Shown here in pieces: positions 39,898-51,312 of a DNA stretch of 64,000 nucleotides (position 1 is the stretch's first letter; every line of letters begins with the position of its first letter). Made by a program: the position numbers and the translations under genes. The notes beneath the pieces are model-generated. The model was not told the origin of the DNA, ran no database searches, and saw only the letters and a program-made list of their open reading frames with translations. Source of the DNA: Epiperipatus broadwayi (taxonomy: Eukaryota > Onychophora > Udeonychophora > Euonychophora > Peripatidae); contig JAQFVV010000036.1 of the NCBI GenBank assembly GCA_028023455.1, positions 8,750,007 through 8,814,006 on the forward strand, written 5' to 3'.

Positions 39898-41765
39898 GGA
39901 AAAAAAAACACAAAAACATGAGCTAGAATTATCGGCAAGAAAAAAAAATACATCAACTAACAGCCTATGTATGAAACCTGGATCATAGTATCTTTTGCTT
40001 TGTGTCCTTAACTATTGTTTTGATTTTATAGACGAGAGAAACGAGGAATCTAATATACATTTTTGTTATTATATCAATAAAGAAGTAGTTATTTGACAGT
40101 ATCTTATAGAAACCCAAACTGATCTATTATTGAGAACTTATTAGGTTTTTGAGAAGACATTTCAGCACACTTTTTTTAATTTGAAAGTCAGATATGAATG
40201 CTAAAGAAGTCTATACCCACTCATATATTATGATTTGCTGTTTAAAACAATTAGAAAGTAATCTAATTATAGTAGCAGTAACAAAATGAATGTTGTAGGC
40301 ATTAAAAATATTTATTGCTCAGCTTTTAAGATCTTATTCAACAATAAAAGAATCTCCTCTGATAACTACTGAATAAGTTAAACCATTGTTTTATTAAAAG
40401 ATGAGAATCTGTTTACATTCTGGAGTTTAATCCAAAATGTTTAAATAATTTGCAGTTGTGATGCGCAAACAAAGAATTGTGGTTAGTCCTCTTGAAAAAA
40501 CTGCATGTCTTTAGTATTTTGGTCTTTATTTGTATTATTATGACACTATTTATTTATTACTGTATTTATTTAAGAAAATGGTGATTCAAAATGTTAGACA
40601 GCATGTAGTAGAGTATACACAAATCGTATTGTTTTTTGGAGTAAAATTTTCTATTTTAGTTGTTTTATTTTTTGTCTACAATGCTTATAATTTCTTTTAA
40701 ATATTAATTTTGGTCACAGTTGCTTCTATCAGGTTTTTGTCTCTTATTTTTAATAAATGCGGTGCCCTGCATAAATTAGTGAACTGGTAATATAGCGGAT
40801 CTGGAACTTTAACGTCTTGAGATCACTACTCAGCTTTCTTGTTTTAGTTAATTGAGTTTTTAATGAACTCCAAATCAATAAATCACTTCATTTCTTTTCT
40901 ATGAGATTAGGTGCGGCCATATCGTGGCAAACTCAGTAGTTGTTACCTATTTATGCTATTTCCAGTGCTTGGACTTTTTATGAACTCACGGAAAAATAAT
41001 TCAGTTGATATTTATTATTATTTACCAAATGCATTCATCACTATTCTGAAAGTCATTTGATCAATTTTAGATACCGATACTTCCGCCAATCCGGAACTAA
41101 GGTTTTGATCTCTTTTATATTCTCACAGACTAACTGCTCTTTTCTATTTCCTTTACAATATAAAATAGTGCTAACGAAATTTTATTTTAACTAATATTTT
41201 ATAAAATAAACGAACGATGTCTTTCTGGGATAAGTATTTGTTAAATTAAATTTAATATTTAAATATTTAATAATCTAAATTACATTTGAATAATATATTT
41301 TTTTATTGTAAAGTTTTTAGAACCGATTTCCGCTAATAATAACAAAAAAACAATTTTAAATTTATATCTAATTGCAAAATCTTATTAGGATTTCCTCTTA
41401 TGTTTATTTTTTAAATATTGATTAATTCAATTAATAAACGGATTATATTATTTGGTTTGGTTCATCTTAATTTAAAAAAAAAAAACGAGTAAAATATACG
41501 CACAAAATAAGTTTTAAGATGGGAGCAATCTGATGAAAGTCTTTATTCATATAGTAGAGAGATTGAAGATCTGCTCTGTCAATATTTATCAAATATAACA
41601 TTACATAGAAAATAATAAAACTAGAGTTAACTTTATGAAATATTTGCCATAATAAATATTAATTATATAAATAAGTACTAAGCAGCTGCAGGCTTCCTGA
41701 TGTTCGCCAATCTCAATAAATCTAAATATAAAATAATGAAAACACTTTAGACATAATATTTACTT
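39898..41765. other. Intergenic stretch, no gene recognised
   Basis: AT-rich. A tRNA-like stretch near 40780-40835 was considered but has no clear B box. No splice-bounded open frame was found. Confidence 0.4.
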
Positions 41766-41880
41766 ATATAATTATAATTAAACGGGGTTTGAACCTAGAT
41801 TTTCAAGCGCTCTTCAATCATTCACTCTAAGTAATATAACAGATACACATAACCACGTACATGTGAAGAAGATTAATAAT

Positions 41881-41924
41881 CTCCAATATGCGTATTTTGT
41901 GCTGAACCTGCACTCATCAGTTGG
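41881..41924 (-). ncRNA. Hammerhead-like motif, left arm of the palindrome
   Basis: Minus strand: CCAA before CUGAUGA, a hairpin (GUGC with GCAC), AAAA in place of GAAA, UACGCAUA, then UUGG pairing with CCAA. G12 is lost, so it is probably inactive. Confidence 0.5.
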
Positions 41925-42422
41925 TCCGATTATCATCTCCCACACATAATATAATCAGTGCTCAGTTTTATATTAAGTTAGCAAATCTATAACTTTAATA
42001 GTCAGTCTTCAATTTTCTACCTTCTCCATCTATTCAGTCATCCATATCATTGAAAATCTGATGACGGAATACTCAAAGCCCCTGTTGATGTCATTATTAT
42101 TGTCATACCTATGTTGACCTTAAGTCATTCTGACCCTTCATATATAGGAACATATATCCATTTAAATATTACACATTCAACCTATATTCCTACCTCTCCA
42201 TTTTGTGTATATTTAAATGGACGTCTTAGAGTCCTACATATGAGAGTAAGAATAACTTAAGATCAACATGGGTATGACAATAATAATGACGTTAACAGGG
42301 GCTGTGAGCACTCCATCATCAGATTTTCAATGATATGGATAGCTGAAGAGTTGGAGAAAATTGAAGCCTGTCAATTAAGGTTTGTATATTGTCTATCATA
42401 ATATAAAAACCGATGCTCTGCA

Positions 42423-42466
42423 CCAACTGATGAGTGCTGGTTCAGCACAAAATACGAATATTGGAG
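42423..42466 (+). ncRNA. Hammerhead-like motif, right arm of the palindrome
   Basis: CCAA, CUGAUGA, then a perfect 6-bp stem II (GUGCUG with CAGCAC, loop GUU), AAAA in place of GAAA, UACGAAUA, then UUGG closing stem I. Same G12 change as the left arm. Confidence 0.55.
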
Positions 42467-42509
42467 AACATTTATCTTCTTCACACGTATGTAGTTTTGT
42501 ATATTGGAC

Positions 42510-42563
42510 ATTTTGGATAGAGTGAATGACTGAAGAGAGCTTGACATTTCGGATTCAAATCCC
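42510..42563 (+). promoter_or_regulatory. Pol III A/B-box-like pair next to the hammerhead-like motif
   Basis: TGGATAGAGTG (A-box-like, one key mismatch) is followed about 35 bases later by GGATTCAAATCC (B-box-like). The left arm has the same arrangement, with a better B box GGTTCAAACCCC on the minus strand (41783-41794). This suggests a tRNA-derived module joined to the hammerhead repeat. Confidence 0.4.
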
Positions 42564-43317
42564 CTTTTAATTACATCTAGATTATATATACTATACTGGT
42601 ATTTAAATATTACATAATTATAGTTAATGTAATAAATAAAAAATCAATGCAAAACATGGTCATGTCAGAAGTCTTTATTGTTATATTGTTATGAATATTT
42701 GCATATTAAACAAACATAGAATTGACAGATACTCACTTTTGGAACTTGGGGCAATAGTTTTTGTTTGAAACAACAGCTGAGATTTCCTGAAGGTATGTTG
42801 AAATTATTTATACAGATTAATTCTTATCAGAGAAGGAATTTAGTGGAGTGACTATAAGGAAGAGTTGTGGAATAAATTTTATTCTATTGTAGTTTATAAG
42901 CAAATATTTGGAAAATTAGTTATCACTATTTTGACCTACAGTTTTTTCATGAATGAATGTGATAATAAAGTATAATATATTGGCATAGGAGTAGTAATTA
43001 ATTGTATCTTATTTTAATTTAATATCCCTCTATTCCTAACTGGAAAACAGAACTTACCAGAATTTGATTTGTCTTGAAAATGTTGCCGTCAGTTTTATTG
43101 ATTTGATATTGATCATTTTATATTTGTTGGGCTAATTAAAGACTGCATTAAGTTCTACTCTTTATCTGTAAATGGAAAAGAGAGATGAATTTACAAATAC
43201 GCTAAAATGCATGTAGATATACATATTATTATAAACTGATAGACAGAGAAACATATAAATGAATAAATAGTGGGATAGAATATGTTTGAATAGACAACTA
43301 AAGAAATAAAGAGATAG

Positions 43318-43800
43318 CTGGAAGAATTATTTTGATTATCTGTTGAATAACAATACAAGAATTGAGATAAGTACTTTTAATGATATATTTGTTTTGTCTA
43401 ACCCCTTAGATTTGGTCAAAGGTATCCAGTTTAGTAGAGCAAAACATTTCTTTTCCAATTTTAAATATAAAGAATAGATAAAGTAATTATTGTGGACTAT
43501 TATTGTTATCCATTACAGAAAATTATTTTTAAGAAGTTTTTTATATACATTTTTTTTAATCATCGATAAATGGCTATAGAGACTCATTTTGTCTTTAGAG
43601 AATTAAGAAAAAAATATAGACACGGCTTTTGATGCCAGGCAAGAAACAAAATTGAGATTTATATATTGATTTAATGATTTACCAAAGCATTTGACCCAAT
43701 TGATTGGACATGTCTATGGCTTAGTTGTTGTCAATTAAGCTGAAATAATTTGGTATCAATAATTACTGAATAAATGATGAAGATATGTAGAAGAGATTGC
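43318..43800 (+). mobile_element. Decayed LINE segment, copy A
   Basis: Similar to 44128-44500 along its length (GGAAGAA, TTTTGATTAT, then TAGATTTG-TCAAAG). The end translates to fragments resembling an RT strand (DLYIDLMIYQSI), broken by stops. Very old copy; family unclear. Confidence 0.4.
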
Positions 43801-43808
43801 AACTTGAA

Positions 43809-43848
43809 TCAAATGATAAGTGCTGGTTTAGCATAAAATGAATATCTT
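43809..43848 (+). ncRNA. Decayed hammerhead-like motif
   Basis: AAUGAUA replaces CUGAUGA, then the hairpin UGCUGGUUUAGCA and AAAA. It is the same family as 35364 and 42423, clearly degenerate. Confidence 0.35.
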
Positions 43849-44127
43849 AGAAATCATTTGCCCTTTTCATATGTTTATATTGGTATATTTCAAGAATGAG
43901 TGATGAAATGAATGTTTGAAATATATTTTTAAAATATGTTATCCATGGAAAAAGGAAAATGAATCAGTTATTCATTTGTTTATGTTTCCTTAAAAAATAT
44001 AGACGAATCTTTAACAAGGTTTTAATGGTTATATATAGGCTAGAGATAATCATTAATGTATATATCTGAAATGTTTGGTGTTAAAATTGTAAGTGTAGAA
44101 TATTTGATAATTGTAAATTAAAGTGTA

Positions 44128-44500
44128 ATGTGGAAGAAGTATTTTGATTATTTTATTCATTAACGATACAAGATATGAGATGACTTTTAATGATACGTCA
44201 ATTTTATCTACTCATTTAGATTTGATCAAAGATATCTATTTAATTTAGTGAAGGCACAATAGTTTTTTCAATTTTTTTTTTTTAAAAAGAGTACATAAAA
44301 TAATATTTCCAAGGATTTTGTTAAATATGTTGCTTCCAATTTTAGATGAATAGTTATCAGAGACTTATTGTAGCTTTAGAGAATCAAAAAGCATTATAAA
44401 CATGATTTTTGTTGCCAAAACAAAAGAGAGATTTATGTATTGCTTTCAGTGATTTGTTCAAGGCATTTGATTCAATTAATTGTACAGGACTGTGACTTTG
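44128..44500 (+). mobile_element. Decayed LINE segment, copy B
   Basis: Direct repeat of 43318-43800 about 810 bp downstream, with many substitutions. It ends in the same RT-like fragment (REIYVLLSVICSRHLIQ). Confidence 0.4.
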
Positions 44501-44548
44501 AAAGTAATTAATTGTCTACCAAAGTTTATTCCTGTAATACAGCTTCTA

Positions 44549-44821
44549 ACCATCACATGATCACCATTTTTATGCTTACTCATAACTGTTATTATAACAG
44601 GCAAAACTATCCATACTGTAGTGCATTAGATCCTAAGATCTAGGTGAAGTGCTCTCAGATCCAAGGCTCCGCACTGACAAAAACCACAAGCTAAAAGCCA
44701 GTCTGGGAGTATTGGATGAGTAGGCAGTAGATAGGGATTTTATGCACAAATCTTCTGGCATCCATTGATTACTCTGGCTTGCACTGGATGACCCTACTGT
44801 ATGGAGAGTTTTGCCTGTTTT
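44549..44821 (+). repeat. Dispersed foldback-type repeat, copy 3, with 13-bp target duplication
   Basis: AATACAGCTTCTA occurs at 44536-44548 and again at 44822-44834, flanking the repeat exactly. Internal inverted segments (GGCAAAACT-TCCATACTGTAG near 44602 and its inverse near 44795-44818) give a foldback shape. An 80-codon minus-strand frame (44633-44875) crosses it; its meaning is unknown. Confidence 0.65.
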
Positions 44822-45179
44822 AATACAGCTTCTACATGATAAAAAGCATTTAAAATGAAAACTGGTGTTAATCATAGATATGTACTTGTTCTAAATTTGT
44901 TTTTATTTTTAAAACACTAATTGTTAAAATTGTTTATAGGCAGCCAAAGAAACAGAAAGCTAGATGTGATTTGATGGTGGAATTTTTAATTTGAATCGAT
45001 TAAAATCAAAAAACAAGAACTTCACTTTCTTGATTTCTAAATTTACACTAAGCTGATCATTATATTATTTTTGTCTGTTGAAAATATAATGTAAACCTGT
45101 ATTAATGTTTAGATAGCAAAATATAAAAAATGTAGTGTAATAATAAATATTTAAAAAACTCAAATTCTTTAAAGGCCAC

Positions 45180-45830
45180 CGATAGAACAAACTTCTTAAG
45201 CTACTTTTAGCTTGGATGCCATTAACTTGGGAAGAGAAGATAATTTAAATATTTTAGTAGCTTTATAAGTAGCAATATGAGCATGGATGTTGAGGTGTAA
45301 TACAGATTCCATTGTACCATAGCTGCTTCAAATAAGTTAAAAGAAAGGGTATTTAATCATAGAGAAACAATTACTGCCATAAGTTAACTGTATATAAAGC
45401 TAATATTTTAAATAATCAATAGCATCGAAGTGTGACTTGGATCTTCTATCAACAGGCACTATAAAGGCATTAGAAATTTTTTATTTAACAGATGCTCAGA
45501 TAAGATTTTAAAAATATATAGGTAAGATCATAAGATCAATCAATATCTTCTTCAACTTGATGAATGTAATACACTATTGCAAAATCACATCTTTATTGGA
45601 TTGGATATGTGAAATGACGAAAACAAACTGGATTTCCTTAAAGGGTGTTTTATGGTGAAACTAAACATGATTTTTGTGGGATAGATATGTTCTTTTTAGT
45701 TATAACGATTATTTCAAATACAATCTTAAGGAAAATGCAATTTTGATTGTTATCACTTGGGAAGAGACAGCAGAGAATAGAGTATCTCGAAAAGCTACAA
45801 TGAGTTATGATCTAAAAGTATTTTAAAAAA
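45180..45830 (+). mobile_element. Decayed LINE 3' region
   Basis: Frame-shifted fragments follow the order of a LINE C-terminus: NFKYFSSFISSNMSMDVEV (compare YLGS..SSDGS.DAE), a YRQHYKGIRNFLFNRCSDK block, LYWIGYV (compare L.W.GHV.RM), FYGET, and WEETAENR. All are broken by stops. It is clearly older than the RTE copy at 46410. Confidence 0.5.
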
Positions 45831-46409
45831 AGTTTTCTGTAGGAAAAGTTAAAAGAACATGCATGATGTCAATTAAATAGAAAAATAGAGCAATATGTTT
45901 TATATGGGAATGCATTTGTGGTTTACAGATTAATTTGTTTAATCATCTAAAACTCACTGCAGTGCTATTATATATAATAGAACACGAAGTGACTGAATCT
46001 TCCAATGAGGATGTAGATGTAAATAAATTATTCAAAAGACAGACAATATCAAGTGATACTACCTGTCTTTTTAGCATTTGGTCTCATATATGCTTAGTTT
46101 ATTCACTTAATTTTAAACGAGGGAATGAATTAGTCTATTGATTGTATATATTTATAAAATAAATTATAAGAATCCCTAATAAAATACTTCGAGGATCAAA
46201 GCAGAGCTTTAATTTAAACAACCTCCAAACACAAATTGATTAAGTTTTATTATTTGTAAATAATATATTATTCAGATTATACGTAATCAAAGAAGTAATT
46301 GAAGAATCCTAAGTTTATTTACTTACATAACTCACTTCAGTTATTTAATGTTCAATTACATATAATCTGAACTATTTATTATATACTAGCATATATGTTT
46401 ATTATTATT
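45831..46409. other. Intergenic stretch with one short open frame
   Basis: The 68-codon frame at 45935-46141 (EHEVTESSNEDVDVNKLF) has plausible composition but no start context or splice support. I do not call it a gene. Confidence 0.3.
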
Positions 46410-47455
46410 TGATTCTATAAACATTTCTTCAGTGATTAAAGCATTGGATCATCAAGGTGTAGATCCAGGATATTGTCATATTTTAAACAATATTTATAAA
46501 AATGCAACAGCAACAATTAGATTACGTAATGATAGTAGAAAAATCAACATTGAAAAGGGTGTAAGACAGGGTAACTCCATATCTCCAAAACTTTTTACAG
46601 CAGTGCTGCAAGAAGTATTTTGTGGATTAAAATGGAAAGCTAAAGGAGTGAAAGTAAATGAAGATTATTTAAGTCATTTAGATTTTGCAGATGATATAAT
46701 TGTTTTTGCAAATAATGCTTTAGAGCTACAGGAAATGTTGCAGAAGTTATCAGATGAAAGTAGGAAAGTAGGACTAAAGATAAATGTTAAAAAGACTAAA
46801 GTAATGTTTAATAGATTTTCTCAAAATATGAAAATAAAGATTGATTATGATGAGTTAGAAGAAGTTAACAGTTACAAATACCTTGGTCAGATTATTACTG
46901 CAGATGGAAACATAATGGATGAAATTAATCATAGAATTAAACTTGGTTGGAGTGCTTTTGGTAGAAATAACTTGATACTAAAAGGAAATATGCCTATGTG
47001 TTTGAAAAGGAAGGTTTTTAATAAATGTGTTTTACCAGTTCTTACTTATGGATCTGAGACTTGGACACTTAATAGAAGAGCAATGCAGAAACTTCAGACC
47101 ACTCAAAGAAGTATGCAGAGATGCATGTTGGGAGTCACAAGAAGAGATCGAAAACGCAATGTATCGGTAAGAGAACAAACAGGCATTACTGACCTCATTG
47201 AAAAAATTAAAAGACTGAAGTGGAGTTGGGCTGGACATATTGCTAGAAGAGATGATAATAGATGGACAATTGAAATTTTGACTGGATTCCAAGAGATTGT
47301 AAAAGACCCAGAAAGAGATCGCATGTGAAGTGGATGGATGAAATAAGAAAATGTGCAGGGGTGATGTGGAGAGGAGAAGCTAAAGATAGGAAAAGATGGA
47401 TTGGAGAGACCTTCATCCTGCAGTGGATTGATAATGGTTGATGATGATGATGTTT
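46410..47455 (+). mobile_element. RTE-like LINE, 5'-truncated, best-preserved frame
   Basis: An open frame of 298 codons (46432-47328) covers the RT from ALDHQGVDPGY through GVRQGNSISP, FADD (46684-46695) and the C-terminal LTYGSETWTLNRR and LKWSWAGHIARRDDNRW blocks. One frameshift near 47300 separates the last coding block (WIGETFILQWIDNG). It ends with a GATGATGATG tail near 47440-47453, typical of RTE elements. The reverse transcriptase is truncated before its first palm aspartate, so it is dead despite the long frame. Confidence 0.88.
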
Positions 47456-48533
47456 ATTAATATTTATGTCTTGGTGTTGATGTGGTCATAATGGTGTTGT
47501 TGATCAAGATATATATGAACTATAACATGGGTGAACCAAATCAAACTACTCAAACAATTCAACTCAATAATAGGTGGACATATTTCAAGACTAATCAATT
47601 TTTCAATATATTTATAATAGCATTAAATTGTACTAAGTCAAAAGAGTTAATAAATATATGTATATTTATATTGAAATGGATTTACATTGCAATGAAATTG
47701 ATTTAATGTGTATATATACATATCTGAGATCAGTATACATCGTTATTAATATTACAAAAACCATTGTAATAATTAATTAAAAAAACCAACTCACAAATAT
47801 AAATTAATATAGTGATGATTATAATAGCTGCATGTGTTGGTATTCCCACATACATCTTAACTCCAAAAAAATAATTTGTTATAGGTTTTGTCATTACAAA
47901 CTTTAATTGTAAATAATTTCTATTATGATGGTCTGATTTGTTTTGCATAAATTTGCATACAATGAGTTTAATACATATTAAGGCTATGAATATGGAGTAA
48001 ACAGGTTCTGAAAACGCTTAGCCAATATTAAGATTTAGAATTTAGTAATTTCGCCTTTTTACGTTGAAGTGTATTGTATCAAATATGAAGAACTGGAGAT
48101 ACAAATTTATTATTACATGAAATATTATAATTGTATTTATTCGTGTATCAAAATGATGTAGTTACATCAATATATTTTTATATAAAGAAAATACGACTAT
48201 TTTATTTATTAAGAAAAAAAAATAACAAAAAAGAAATGATATAAAATTTTGGTTCTAGTATAATTAAAAATAATCCATTAACGTTAATTGAAAATAAAAA
48301 AAATATTTTAAGTAACAAAATAACAGGTATAAAATTTTATTTTGACTTAATTAATTTTGATTGTATTGTATAAAACGGTTTAACGATGAGTTAATAAAAA
48401 TAAGATTAAAATTGACAAAAACTGTAATTGGAGAGGCTGCATTGTGTTATTATAAAAATGATATAAATAAGCAGATAATAAATCACCCTCTTTCTTTTTT
48501 TTTTTTTTTACTGATGAACTGCATTTGTTACAG
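47456..48533. other. Intergenic or intronic stretch
   Basis: AT-rich with short chance frames. Just before 48534 a pyrimidine-rich tract with an 18-base T run could serve as the acceptor tract of the next candidate exon. Confidence 0.35.
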
Positions 48534-48654
48534 TGCAGGAGACAACATGGGAACAACTATAGCTAAAGAACTGTTTCAGCAAACGGATTTAAGATCATCG
48601 ACATTTGGAATAAATATTAACTTTGAACTATTCCTTGCCATTACTTGTAGCTGA
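48534..48654 (+). CDS. Candidate terminal exon, perhaps a membrane receptor tail
   Basis: A long T-rich tract ending ATTTGTTACAG precedes a frame reading AGDNMGTTIAKELFQQTD, then GININFELFLAITCS before TGA. The second part is a hydrophobic segment. The shape faintly resembles the last transmembrane segment of arthropod gustatory receptors (7tm_7), but the usual TY...Q ending is missing. It may be a truncated or pseudogenised exon. No partner exon was found. Confidence 0.3.
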
Positions 48655-49100
48655 CCAAAATCATTAAAAAATGACAACCAGAATACATTCCTGAAAACTG
48701 ATACATACCAATAGAAATTTGGAGCGTGTAACCCTCCTGTAGAAGATGATTACCTGTTATCTGCATAAAATAAAAGAAGAAAATCTAACTAAATCATAAG
48801 TCCAATCTATCCTTCTACCTAACGTTAGAACTCCAGAAAGAAGCAGAAATAAATAATAATTAATAATCCAGTTCATATATATATATATATATATATGAAT
48901 TTGTAAAAACAAAAATGTCAAACTGTGGCATTAAACATGCCAGTCTGATTATTTTTAATGGTAAGAGGGATATTTTTTCTTTATTAGTATACACTGCTGG
49001 TAAAGTCTTACATATTTATCTTTTAATTAATTAAATATAAAACATAAGTATTTTCCTTTATATTTATCTCTATAAATATAGAGATCTATATCAGGTTTGT

Positions 49101-49103
<3 letters not shown>

Positions 49104-49148
<45 letters not shown>
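49104..49148. repeat. (TA)n microsatellite
   Basis: About 22 TA units; a smaller TA run lies at 48874-48896. Confidence 0.95.
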
Positions 49149-49150
<2 letters not shown>

Positions 49151-49479
49151 TTTCAGTTAATTTTATTGCAAAGTTGCATAAAAAAACCTTAATAAAAACT
49201 CTTATTAATTGAGTTATAAATGTAGAAATTGTTGCGTGTGTATGTGTGTGTATACTAGATATAACATAAACTTCACTTAAATACACTGGTTTAAAAATAA
49301 AAATAAAAACCTTTATACATTTTATTCATACACTGCTGAATATTTTATAATGGAAAGTTACTTTGTTTGTAATAGGTTAAAAACAATAAAACGATAAGTT
49401 GTATTTATGTAAAGTAACATACTAAAATAGTTTTGATGTGTACAAGAATTTTCAATTGCTAGTTTATAAGTTATTATAA

Positions 49480-49717
49480 CAAATTTATATATATATATAT
49501 TGGAAAAAATATTCTTAAACTCGGAGGTAAAAAGCCAATAAACTCACCACGCTGGCTAATGCATGTCGGTGAGCAGCCCATCCATGTTCGTATACTATAT
49601 GAATAATCACATAGTAATAACAGCTGCAACGACAAGAACGTATGGAGTGGACATTAGGAATTTGCCCCGCTCGGTTCCTTTAAGGCCTCTAAGAGGAATC
49701 AAAGGGTCTCCTTTCAG
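49480..49717 (-). repeat. Dispersed repeat next to an RTE fragment, copy 1
   Basis: Reverse complement of 60661-60985, with shared blocks such as GGAGACCCTTTGATTCCTCT, GTCCACTCCATACGTTCT, GCAGCTGTTATTACTATGTG and CATGGATGGGCTGCTCACC. Both copies end in TTTCCAATATATATA. It abuts an RTE 3' fragment at 49718, as the other copy abuts a full RTE element. Confidence 0.7.
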
Positions 49718-49990
49718 GTGTTACTGACCTCATTGAAAAAATTAAAAGACTGAAGTGGAGTTGGGCTGGACGTATTGCTAGAAGAGATGATAATAGATGG
49801 ACAATTGAAATTTAAAACGGGATTCCAAAGATTGTGAAAGACCCAGAAAAAGACCACATGTGAGATAGATGGATGAAATAAGAAAGTGTGCAGGGGTGAT
49901 GTGGAGAAGAGAAGCTAAAGATAGGAAAAGATGATTGAACTTGGAGAGACCTTCATCCTGCAGTGGATTGATAATTGTTGATGATGATAA
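49718..49990 (+). mobile_element. RTE-like LINE 3' fragment
   Basis: Begins at VTDLIEKIKRLKWSWAG and runs through the conserved 3' end (FILQWIDN) to a GATGATGAT tail at about 49979-49989. Frame is broken once. It is joined directly to an inverted repeat on its left. Confidence 0.85.
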
Positions 49991-50579
49991 CAAATTTTAT
50001 ACCTTTTCTGATTTGCGTTTTTGAAAGGAATTTTAAATAAAAAAATTACCCATTCTTAAAGAAAATTAAATGGAAAATCAAAATATGCTATTGAAAATTT
50101 GGGGTTACTACAATGAAACAAATTATCCAGCAATTTTTAAAAGTTAATAATGTTTTATTTTTTCACTTTTTCTAGCGTTAATATAAATAAAGAAGAAAAA
50201 TAAACTATTTTGTTTTTTTTTGTTCATTTAGTTATCAAATATTGATATAATTTACAAATATTTAGAAAATTATTTGTTTTCACAACATGTTGTAAAAGTA
50301 ATGAATAAAATGTTTATCAAAAACATGTTGTAGATAAACAAATGTTAAATCTTGTAATTTAGCTATCGATAAACTCATGGCTTGAAAAACAAGCATTGAG
50401 TACAACAATAAGTCTTGACAACAGCAAGTGAAGTATAAGTAGGTCAGAAACAAACAATTGCAGAAGTCTAATTTAATCTATTCTAAGAAATAATTAAAAA
50501 GCAGTGCAGAGAATTCCAGATAAATAAAAGAAACCACAGAATAAAGCAGTTTTCCACTGAATAACTTGGATAGCCATAC
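49991..50579. other. Non-coding stretch
   Basis: AT-rich, no gene or clear repeat. It would be the intron 3' of the minus-strand candidate exon. Confidence 0.35.
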
Positions 50580-50670
50580 CTTGTTGACATTAAAAGCATT
50601 TTTCAATGTTCCATTCATAAAAGCAAGTATGATAACCTTGGCTAGAGGAAGATCTTCTACTACGTACTGG
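50580..50670 (-). CDS. Candidate internal exon of an unknown gene
   Basis: On the minus strand, the acceptor TTGTTTGCTTTCTAG is followed by 91 bp and the donor GTATGG after AACAAG. One frame is open, reading QYVVEDLPLAKVIILAF and NGTLKNAFNVNK; the other two contain stops. It starts with one base of a split codon and ends on a codon boundary. The protein is not recognised and no neighbouring exon was found, so this rests on splice sites and composition. Confidence 0.35.
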
Positions 50671-51264
50671 CTAGAAAGCAAACAAATATATGGAGACAAA
50701 CCATCTGGATATGCAATCAGATCCAGAAACTAATACTAAAATTTTATAAGACCACCCATTGCTAGCTTTAATCATACCATAAGAAAAGAAATGAACTATC
50801 CTGTAAAACTTACCAGAATTAGAGTATACTCTATCTAACATCATTAATGCTAATATATAGTATATCTAACATTATCAGTGACATAGAAAAATAATTGCGG
50901 AAAAACTAGTCAGTACTCATTTATAAATATAGTAAAAGAATGATATGGATTGAACATTTTAAATTTTGCATTTGACAATATCTTATCAATATATTTATGC
51001 TAAGGCCTTAAGTTTAAAATATTTCTTATAACTTTTATTATCTTTAATATTTTGTATACTTAGTAATAGTTGCAAGTATATAAGCAACTATTTTATATAT
51101 TTATTGTTAACAAATTATCTTATTTTTGTTTTTTAATCCATTTAGTTTTTATTTGATTACTGAACTTAATCCAAACATTGTGTTATTAATTGTATTTATA
51201 TACTGAACTATTTCCATCATAAAATATTAAATATTGAATGTTTAGTGTCACTGCTCAAGCCAGC
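50671..51264. other. Non-coding stretch
   Basis: AT-rich. No feature recognised. Confidence 0.35.
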
Positions 51265-51312
51265 AATACCTGAAGAAGACAGGATAATAATATCTCTCAA
51301 AACGTTGTGGAT
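51265..51312 (+). ncRNA. Hammerhead-like motif, degenerate, single copy
   Basis: CUGAAGA, then a poor hairpin (AGA with UCU at its base), AAAA, CGUU as a possible cleavage context, and GUG pairing weakly with UAC before the core. It resembles terminal repeats of Penelope-like elements but stands alone here. Confidence 0.3.

Larger units (their letters stand above)
41766..42590. repeat. 825-bp palindrome with hammerhead-like cores and pol III box-like ends
   Basis: The left half is the reverse complement of the right half, with a centre near 42185 and moderate divergence. From the outside in, each arm has a B-box-like sequence (GGTTCAAACCCC left, GGATTCAAATCCCC right, read outward), a TAGAGTGAATGA block, a hammerhead-like core, and an inner part with a GTCATTATTATTGTCATACC-like stretch. 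The core is the one found after the Penelope GIY-YIG at 35364, so the arms derive from that kind of terminal repeat. Confidence 0.75.

Noticed and set aside
40780-40835. tRNA-like stretch (TGGTAATATAGCGG and following)
   Set aside because: No recognisable B box and no second copy in the window.
44633-44875. 80-codon minus-strand frame with plausible composition
   Set aside because: It lies within a dispersed repeat and crosses its target duplication, so it is not a host gene; coding in the family is unproven.
46432-47328. Intact 298-codon gene (host or domesticated RT)
   Set aside because: It is a truncated RTE copy: the first RT motifs are missing, the last block is frame-shifted, and a repeat tail follows.
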